Below, piece after piece: positions 56,756-64,000 of a stretch of 64,000 nucleotides of DNA. The notes under the pieces are model-generated. The model worked only from the letters and a program-made list of their open reading frames with translations, did not search any database and was not told the origin of the DNA. The DNA comes from Limnomonas spitsbergensis. Lineage: Eukaryota > Chlorophyta > Chlorophyceae > Chlamydomonadales. The position numbers were made by a program, and so were the translations under genes. The stretch lies in contig JAYJMM010000099.1 in NCBI GenBank assembly GCA_037349105.1, forward strand, positions 248,001-312,000. Reading direction: 5' to 3'. Within the stretch, counting starts at the first letter, position 1. The number at the start of each line of letters is the position of its first letter.

Positions 56756-58850
56756 GTTTGGGGAAGGTCTAAAAGGTAGGTCCTTTGTGCCCGAACAATG
56801 TTCGGCCCGCGACGCTAAAATTCAACCAATACATATGCGTCCGCTATGACGTTGTCATGTGTGTGTGTTTTGCCCACACTCCCTCAGCCCTTCCCTTCAC
56901 GGGAAGCAATGAGGACACCCTGGTGGTGCTTCATCTCCATGCCAGTCAATGACGTGAATCTCCATGCCGTAGCATGGATTGAGATGATCTCGATCCACGG
57001 TAAGGAGGTAGGGCCTCACCTGGGTGTGAAGCCGGTGTAGCGTACACAAATGCCCATGCGGCATGTTATGGCACTATTACATGCGATGAAGGCGACGCAG
57101 CAGAGCCATCGATTGACTGGCAGGGCCGGGCAGCGGTGTGCCGGTGTCCTGTCAGTGACATGAGTTGAAGTTCATGCCAGGGGCTGCCCAGAGGAACCAG
57201 ACGAGTGCCATAGCCAGTAGACGGGAGGTCCCCAGCAACTTACGTCACCTCTTGTGTAACTGAGCGGGTCCTGAAGCAGTGTGCCCGGAGAGTGTGAAGG
57301 GGGACTCATGCCGGTTAGTTGTGGGGCCTAGCATGAGGCATCCGCAGACCGTTCGACTCGAGGTACGGATGCGCCTCGTCTGCAGAATTTCGTTGCACAA
57401 ATAGGATGAAATCTGCAAGGCAACTCATAACGGGCTACAGGCATCAATACAAATGTGGACGTGGGCACGAATAACGGGCCGTGTGACGTACTGACGCGAT
57501 TGACGGTTACCAGTCAGGAATGTTAAAACGCACGCACAAAGAAAACGCAAATTCAATTCCAGCTGATAGTCGGTCCCGTCCACTGGTCTCATCATGTTTG
57601 GTCATGTCAAGTTTGCTCCCACGAACGAGACGCCATGTTCCTAACCCGGATCTTGTTACTGAACCCTACTGATATTTCCAAACCTACCGGTATTCCCAAA
57701 ACGCTCCTTTCAGTCAGGGGACGAATTCATTGTGCTATCGCGGTGACAGGATGATGATCCCATGTCCTACGACATGGCTTCGCAGCGACTGTCGTCACCC
57801 AGCTCGGCCCATTGCGCCAGCAGCAGCACTCAGCTGTTGGACGAGCTGCTCCACGCCTGTAGCAGCTGTCCATAATCATACGTGGAATCATCAGGCTCGG
57901 TCTGACTCTTTTCGGAGCTCCCAACACGTCTTAGCATCGGGCCATGCACCGAATCTACATGATAAATCCTGCGCCTCATCACCCCTCAGAACTCGTGCGC
58001 ACGCTTATCCCCCTCAGCAAGAGGCTGCGCAGACCTCTGACGCGCAAGATGGTCATCAGCGACGCATCCGAACATCCGAACACCATCGGTGCGCCGTTCA
58101 CCTGGCGTTGGCACCTGCATGACAGAATGGACCCAGCTGATGCTGCATGACAGGCTCGACCCTGCTGCATGGCGGATGTTGGCATGTGGGACATGGCATG
58201 ACATAGCGTTTTGGATGAAGGCCCTGTTCCCCTCATGCGGAATGTGAAGCACATTTCCTGAAGATGTGGACACGCCTTACATGCTAGCGCTTCCACATGG
58301 GGCGTCCAATGGATATGCACAGCAATGGGTGTGACTCTCGTGCTTTTGGTTACAATTCAAACATGCCGCCCGGCGGCCCCTGCCTCTCCCACCTATGCAT
58401 GGAGTATGTGTTGCCATGCTGCCATGCCCTGCGCATGGCCCGCATCTTGCACTTTAGGTTATCCTCTGTAGTCCCGAACTGATCGATTCAGAGACCGGAT
58501 ACGACCAGCAGGACTTGCAGGACTCCGGCGAAGCATTTGTGTAGACAACCCAAGGCATACATCATTACGTCAAACATAGCACTGAACATGGGGTATGATG
58601 TGCCTTCACGCACTTCACTCCCAGAATGCTACCCAGCAATGTTATTCCACATTCAAGCTCTTGGGTAGATGCATACACGCTATCACAACTGACCTGACTG
58701 CCCAAACCGCACGTGTAATATAAAATCAGTTGCTTCCCATTCTTTCACCCCCAATGTGGCCCTCTGACCCTAGATGTCCCAACCCTGTGCTCGCACCCAC
58801 GACACTGGGTCCTTACACACAGGAGGTTCACCCAGGAAGATTTTGACATC
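56756..58850. other. No intact gene; possible transposase relic
   Basis: At 58297-58480 one frame contains PCLSHLCMEYVLPCCHALRM, which loosely resembles a SWIM zinc finger (CxCx5-PCxH) of MULE transposases with the first Cys replaced by His. No DDE core is seen. The rest is unrecognised; the last bases belong to the 5' region of the phosphatase gene. Confidence 0.3.
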
Positions 58851-61800
58851 ATGCCGGATAGAATAATGCTTGTGAGGTGGGTGCTTCTGAAGATCTAGAT
58901 CTGCAAGGAGAAATGAATCAAGGTGAGTGGCTGGATGCGCCTGTGGTGCCCAGCTGCCCAGGGCAGGTTAACTGATGCAACACTCACCAGTAAGAGACTG
59001 AATCAGCTGCTGTAAGGCCAGTAGCCCTGATGGCAACCTGGTTGTGTGATTCATCTTCATATGAAATATATCACACATACCTCGCATGGTCTTCCTGGTG
59101 AGATTCCTCCACTCTCTTTACCGTGATTTATCTTGTTATGATGGTAACAGCGCGGACGCGACCTCGGCCCATGCTGCACTGCTCCTTAACCCTCACGCCC
59201 CTGCGTGGCGTAGTTTTCTTTCTTTCTTTCTGATGACCCACCTCCGTGCTCTATCAACTTCACAGGCATGGAGAGTCTCAGGGAAATGTTGAACGTGACA
59301 CATACTGCACTCAGGTACTTCAGCTACTGGCATAAGGGTCGGGCCCAGGACGCGTGTCAGACACGGGGTTTTAGCTTGGATCAGACACGGGGTTTTAGCT
59401 TGGGTCAGACACGGGGTTTTAGCTTGGGTCAGACACGGGGTTTTAGCTTGGATCAGACACGGGGTTTTAGCTTGGATCAGACACGGGGTTTTAGCTTGGG
59501 TCAGACACGGGGTTTTAGCTTGGGTCAGACACGGGGTTTTAGCTTGGGTCAGACACGGGGTTTTAGCTTGGGTCAGACACGGGGTTTTAGCTTGGGTCAG
59601 ACACGGGGTTTTAGCTTGGGTCAGACACGGGGTTTTAGCTTGGGTCAGACACGGGGTTTTAGCTTGGGTCAGACACGGGGTTTTAGCTTGGGTCAGACAC
59701 GGGGTTTCAGCTTGGGTCAGACACGGGGTTTTAGCTTGGATCAGACACGGGGTTTTAGCTTGGGTCAGACACGGGGTTTAACTTGGGTCAGACACAGGGT
59801 TTTATCTTGGGTCAGACACGGGGTTTTATCTTGGGTCAGACACGGGGTTTTATCTTGGGTCAGACACGGGGTTTTAGCTTGGGTCAGACACGGGGTTTTA
59901 GTTTGGGGCAGACACCAGGGTTTAGCTAGGGGGGGAAATGTGGCATTCGGGTTCATCGGGGTTCACGCCATTGAGTTTACAAGCACATCCTCCCAGTCCT
60001 AGTCAGCAGTGACGAACACCCAGCTACCAAAAGAATTTCTCCCCATATGCTGTCCAGGTGACACCTCTCGTGTTCCCTCTCCTCGCCTTTTTGTCCAACC
60101 CCCTTTTTGCCCCTCCCATCCACCCTCTTTGCACCCTCTTGTGCCCTCCCCCCCTGACTTGCTGGTGGATCATACGGTTGAATTGATAGACACTGGGCGG
60201 GAGGTGGGTTGACCGGCAGGCTGTTGACTTGACCTCTTGTCCCTTCCTCCCCCCCTCCTTGCAAGGTGGACGACACTGTTGAACTCATCCGGAATTAATA
60301 TTTTGTTCTGACTCCCTCCCTCTCCCCTTTCTCGCAATACTCCTTGCAGGCAGATCATACCGTTGAATTGACAGACACTGGGCGGGAGCAGGCTCGTGAG
60401 GCGGGGAGAGAGCTTCTAAAGATCATGAGGGCCTCATACTACGGCGCAGATGCACTAACAGAGCCGTCAAGATCACAGGTAGCTGAGGGAAGGTAGCTGA
60501 GAGGAGGCATGTGAGGGAGGCAGCTGAGGTAAGTAAGCTGAGGGGAAGTAGCTGAGGGGAGGTTGCTGAGGGGAGGTTGCTGAGGGGAGGTAGCTGAGGG
60601 TAGGTACCTGAGGGTAGGTACCTGAGGGAAGGTAGCTGAGGGGAGGTACCTGAGGGAAGGTAGCTTAGGGAATGTGGCGAAGGGGAAAGTAGCGGAGATG
60701 AAGAAGCCGAGGGAATGTGGCTAAGGATGAAGTAGCTGAGGAGATGTGGCTTGCGTGAAGAAGCTGAGGGAGTAAGGCTGAGGGAAAGTAGCTGAGGAGA
60801 TGTGGCGGAATGGAAGTAGCCGAGTGAATGTGACTGAGGGGAAGGTAGCTTGTGTGAACGTAGCGGAGGTGCATCTGGCCTGCATGATGGCCCTGAATCT
60901 GATAAAGGATCATGTCTTGAACCTCCCATAAAGATTAAGATGGCATGTCACTTAAAGATACATCTCTGCACTGCCCATGCACTGCCCATGCGCAGCACCT
61001 GCACTGCCCATGCACTGCACATGCACCGCACATATACTACCCATGCACCACCATGCGATACCTTTGTACTTGATGTGCTGCAGGTTGACGACGAGGACTT
61101 TCGGCTCTTCTTCCTAACGTCCCCCTACACGCGAACGCTACAGACAACAGATATGATGCTTGAGTCTTTTGAAGACGACCAGGTGTGTTGGAGGGATGTC
61201 ATCCACTCAGATATAGGGCCATCTGTTACTGCAGCATTTGGTCATTTGGTTAATGAAAGCTTTTCCCTGCTCCAAATACAAACATTCCAGGACGCCCTTC
61301 ATGTGTATCGTGCCAGTGTATATTTATATTTTTGATACTTTTTCACGCTAGCAGGCAAGTACCTGTTATGCCAATGTCACCGTGTTGTGCCTGTTCTGTT
61401 GTACTGCCGCTGGCAGGTGGCTGGGGTGCGTGATGCGGTACAGCTGCGTGAACAAGACTTTGGAAACTTCCAGAATGCGAAACAGATTGATCAGGACCTC
61501 AGTGACCGACAAAAGTTTGGTCGCTTCTGGTTTAGGTGAGGGGGGTGAACACTAATTATTTTATCGTGCTTCAGCCACAATTCAGATACATCACGGTATG
61601 CTGACAAGGAGGCCTGGGGCAGCATGCCCTGCAACGGCCGTAGGCTGGCCAAGCTTTGGTCTCCATTGTCCCAGTGATGGACGCCCGTCGGCCCCCAAAC
61701 ATGGTCTGCAGCTCCCTAAATGGAAGATGTGCTGGGGGCTGCGTGCTGACTGGGGGGTCTTTGTGTCCCACACCTGGCTTCACACCATATCCCCTAAACC

Positions 61801-62944
61801 TCGAGTGCATCGCCCCGTGCGCTCACCCCAGCTTGGCAATCGTCATGTCTGCACTGTTCCTGGGCGGATGTGTAGGAAGTGCGACAGGAGCAGCCATCAT
61901 AGCGTTACCTACGTGTCGCCATGCAGGTCCATGCAAACTGAAGCTCCCCATGCTTCCTGATGGGCCTCTCACGCGCTTTGAGATCAGGCCTCCTCTTTTC
62001 CGAGCTGTCATTCTTCCTTTCCCGCTTGTTTCCAGGGTCTTCAATGGCGAAGTTAGGGTTCAGGATTTATTTTCCTTGTAATGTCAACCCTTAACCCTGA
62101 ACCAATCCTTCCTGATCTGTCTAGTGTCCACGCTGCCCAGTGGTAAGATTAGGGTTGGCGCATTTTTGTCTCCGCCCTATACCCTGAACCCCAGGCCCTC
62201 CTGTCCTGCTTGAGATTCAGGTTCCCCAATGGCGAGAGTGGCGCTGATGTGTATGATCGATTGACGATATTTGAGGACCACCTGGTCAGGGACATGATCA
62301 TTGGGAGGTGAGGAGTAGGAAGAAACAGGGAGCAGGGGAGACCTGGGGGGGGGTGCACAGGGGTGCATGGGAAGGCAAGGAGATGCATGGGATTGCATGG
62401 GAGTGGACATGACTGCATGCGAGTAAATGAGGGTGCCTTCCATCCCTCCCTGTCCCCTGCCACCTTTTTAGTGCCCTGGTGTGAGCGTCTTGCTGATTAC
62501 GAACGGCCTCACCCTCATAATTGTGTCCTAAGACCTATTCTGTCCACCCTGATTAGGTATGGTGGCAAGAGCCTGTGTACCTGTCATAAGGCCTGTACTC
62601 TAACATCGGTGTCTTAAGACCTATTTCGTCCCCCCTGTTTTGGTCTGCTGGCATACACCCGGTAAGGTGTCAAAAGGCCCGGTGCTGTATCTTAACATCT
62701 GTGTCCTAAGACCTATTGACCCCATGTTGAGGTATGCTGGCATGAACCTATTGTAGATATCACAAGGCCTGGCACTGTACCCTACACCCTGGATCATGTC
62801 TACTATATCCCCCCGATGATCAGGTATGCTGGCGTGAACCTTGTGTTGGTGACACATGGTCTCACCCTGCGTATTTTCCTCATGAAGTGGTTCCACTGGT
62901 CGGTGGAGGAGTTCCTGGAGGTCTACAACCCACGCAACTGTGAA
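58851..62944 (+). CDS. Histidine phosphatase superfamily protein, plant AT74-like (exons 1-7, 3' end beyond window)
   Basis: Exons: 58851-58876, 59266-59314, 60350-60478, 61084-61182, 61417-61535, 62221-62307 and 62824-62944. Together they give 630 nt, 210 codons, with all phases matching. The protein starts MPDRIMLVRHGESQGN: Arg9-His10-Gly11 is the catalytic RHG motif. LTDTGREQAREAG follows, then TSPYTRTLQT (second phosphate-binding Arg85), LREQDFGNFQ (Glu113, likely acid), FGRFWFRFPNGESGADVYDR, and LVTHGLTLRIFLMKWF (second catalytic His181). This order and spacing match plant phosphoglycerate-mutase-like AT74 proteins, which are phosphatases and not glycolytic mutases; the substrate is unknown. 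About 50-80 C-terminal residues are expected beyond the window. The ATG at 58851 is chosen because Met lies directly before the RHG strand; an in-frame upstream stretch (RFTQEDFDI) leaves an earlier start possible. Introns are unusually rich in minisatellites and exon-start copies. Confidence 0.92.
59357..59925 (+). repeat. 24-bp minisatellite in phosphatase intron 2
   Basis: About 24 copies of a unit containing CAGACACGGGGTTTTAGC. Because the period is a multiple of three it reads as QTRGFSLG repeats in one frame, but it lies between two phosphatase exons and is followed by stops, so it is intronic. Confidence 0.9.
60165..60375 (+). repeat. Three copies of the start of phosphatase exon 3
   Basis: GTGGATCATACGGTTGAATT at 60165, GTGGACGACACTGTTGAACT at 60266 and GCAGATCATACCGTTGAATT at 60350 (the real exon). 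Each follows a pyrimidine-rich stretch; the second and third follow CTTGCAAG and CTTGCAG. The first keeps the frame for VDHTVELIDTGRE before diverging, the second only for VDDTVELI. Spacing is 101 and 84 bp. Confidence 0.88.
60479..60860 (+). repeat. 14-15-bp minisatellite beginning at the splice donor of exon 3
   Basis: The intron starts GTAGCTGAGGGAAG and continues as degenerate GGTAGCTGAGGGGA units for nearly 400 bp, so the array begins with the 5' splice site itself and repeats a GTAGCTGAGG/GTACCTGAGG donor-like sequence. Confidence 0.88.
62036..62250 (+). repeat. Three copies of the start of phosphatase exon 6, with telomere-like joints
   Basis: TCTTCAATGGCGAAG (about 62038) and CTGCCCAGTGGTAAG (about 62132) are decayed versions of the exon start TTCCCCAATGGCGAGAG (62222). 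In both decayed copies the exon-like part is followed at once by TTAGGGTT, and CCCTGAACC-type motifs precede the next acceptor (62086-62104 and 62181-62191). Spacing is about 95 and 88 bp. Confidence 0.7.
62557..62870 (+). repeat. Four copies of the start of phosphatase exon 7
   Basis: Exon-like starts at 62557 (GTATGGTGGCAAGAGCCTGT), 62643 (GTCTGCTGGCATACACCC), 62732 (GTATGCTGGCATGAACCTAT) and the real exon at 62824 (GTATGCTGGCGTGAACCTTG). Copies are 86, 89 and 92 bp apart, and the similarity extends about 45 nt into the exon (CACAAGGCCTGGCAC against CACATGGTCTCACC). The filler GTGTCCTAAGACCTATT recurs in the first intervals. Confidence 0.9.
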
Positions 62945-62974
62945 GTGAGTAAAGCGGGAAATAATGGAAGGGAG

Positions 62975-64000
62975 GGCATGGACATGGATGCATGGAGGGG
63001 TGGGCATGGATGCATGGAGGGATGAGCATGGACATGGATGCATGGAAGGGTGGGCATGGACATGGATGCATGGAGGGGTGGGCATGGACATGGATGCATG
63101 GAGGGGTGGGCATGGACATGGATGCATGGAGGGGTGGGCATGGACATGGATGCATGGAGGGGTGGGCATGGACATGGATGCATGGAGGTGTGGGCATGGA
63201 CATGGATGCATGGAGGGGTGGGCATGGGCATGGATGCATGGAGGGATGGGCATGGACATGGATGCATGGAGGGGTGGGCATGGATGCATGGAGGGATGGG
63301 CATGGACATGGATGCATGGAGGGGTGGGCATGGACATGGATGCATGGAGGGGTGGGCATGGACATGGATGCATGGAGGGGTGGACATGGATGCATGGAGG
63401 GGTGGGCATGGGCATGGATGCATGGAGGGGTGGGCATGGACATGGATGCATGGAGGGGTGGGCATGGACATGGATGCATGGAGGGGTGGGCATGGATGCA
63501 TGGAGGGATGGGCATGGACATGGATGCATGGAAGGGTGGGCATGGACATGGATGCATGGAGGGGTGGGCATGGATGCATGGAGGGATGGGCATGGACATG
63601 GATGCATGGAGGGGTGGGCATGGACATGGATGCATGGAGGGGTGGGCATGGACATGGATGCATGGAGGGGTGGGCATGGATGCATGGAGGGATGGGCATG
63701 GACATGGATGCATGGAGGGGTGGGCATGGATGCATGGAGGGGTGGGCATGGATGCATGGAGGGATGGGCATGGGCATGGATGCATGGAGGGATGGGCATG
63801 GACATGGATGCATGGAGGGGTGGGCATGGACATGGATGCATGGAGGGATGGGCATGGGCATGGATGCATGGAGGGATGTGCATGGACATGGATGCATGGA
63901 GGGGTGGGCATGGACATGGATGCATGGAGGGGTGGGCATGGGCATGGATGCATGGAGGGATGGGCATGGACATGGATGCATGGAGGGGTGGGCATGGATG
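62975..64000 (+). repeat. 28-bp minisatellite in phosphatase intron 7, running off the window
   Basis: Units of GGATGCATGGAGGGGTGGGC plus ATGGACAT (28 bp), with shorter 22-bp variants, continue to the window end. All minus-strand frames are open through it, which gives long His/Pro/Cys frames without meaning. Confidence 0.93.

Noticed and set aside
59075..59105. Second copy of phosphatase exon 1 (PRMVFLVR)
   Set aside because: It resembles PDRIMLVR, but no GT donor follows in the right phase and the similarity is only eight codons; it may be chance.
62621..63995. Long His/Pro/Cys-rich frames on the minus strand (up to 450 codons)
   Set aside because: They are produced by the 28-bp minisatellite, which lacks stops in all minus frames, and lie opposite a phosphatase intron.

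Overview
This is nuclear DNA of a eukaryote, most likely a green microalga (Chlorophyta, possibly Chlamydomonadales). The evidence is multi-exon genes with short GT-AG introns, plant-type interstitial telomere motifs (CCCTAAA and variant CCCTGAA), minisatellite-filled introns, and non-LTR retrotransposon tails. One of these tails joins RNase H, a CCHC knuckle and a PD..E nuclease-like segment, as I recall for the algal Dualen/RandI clade. There are no operons, Shine-Dalgarno sites or CRISPR arrays. I recognised no rRNA or tRNA gene.

Layout. (1) 1-2.2 kb: the last three exons of a Gln-rich, probably nuclear protein. (2) 2.3-11.3 kb: debris of two LINE families, a decayed gene with CGA-to-TGA stops, and a small Pro/Ala-rich three-exon gene. 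(3) 11.3-33.45 kb: a 9.57-kb macro-repeat in tandem (two copies plus a third partial one). Each complete copy carries the same 5'-truncated LINE and the same five-exon minus-strand gene of unknown function with intact splice phases. (4) 33.5-36.1 kb: a zinc-finger-like ORF and small duplications. (5) 36,160-46,100: a 9.94-kb non-autonomous inverted-repeat element flanked by a 7-bp target duplication and built mostly of satellites, including an 82-bp satellite, a 20/60-bp satellite and a small nested foldback element. (6) 46.1-58.8 kb: exons of a membrane protein (frameshifted in a G run), other orphan exons, LINE copies and decayed coding fragments. (7) 58,851 to the window end: seven exons (210 codons) of a histidine-phosphatase-superfamily gene of the plant AT74 type, whose introns hold four minisatellites or repeat ladders.

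The most unusual signal is at exon edges. In four introns of two unrelated genes (exons starting at 359, 60350, 62221 and 62824) the exon start and its 3' splice site occur as two to three decayed copies upstream, spaced about 84-121 bp. Only the last copy opens into the real exon. In a third gene (minus strand, in the macro-repeat) the mirror case occurs: the last 94 nt of an exon is duplicated just past its 5' splice site, with a telomere motif at the junction, so that the telomere motif itself is the splice donor. Telomere-like motifs also follow the exon copies in one of the phosphatase ladders. I infer that introns here grow by repair-associated tandem duplication of splice-site segments. 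The coordinates and exon phases are directly visible; the mechanism is a hypothesis.
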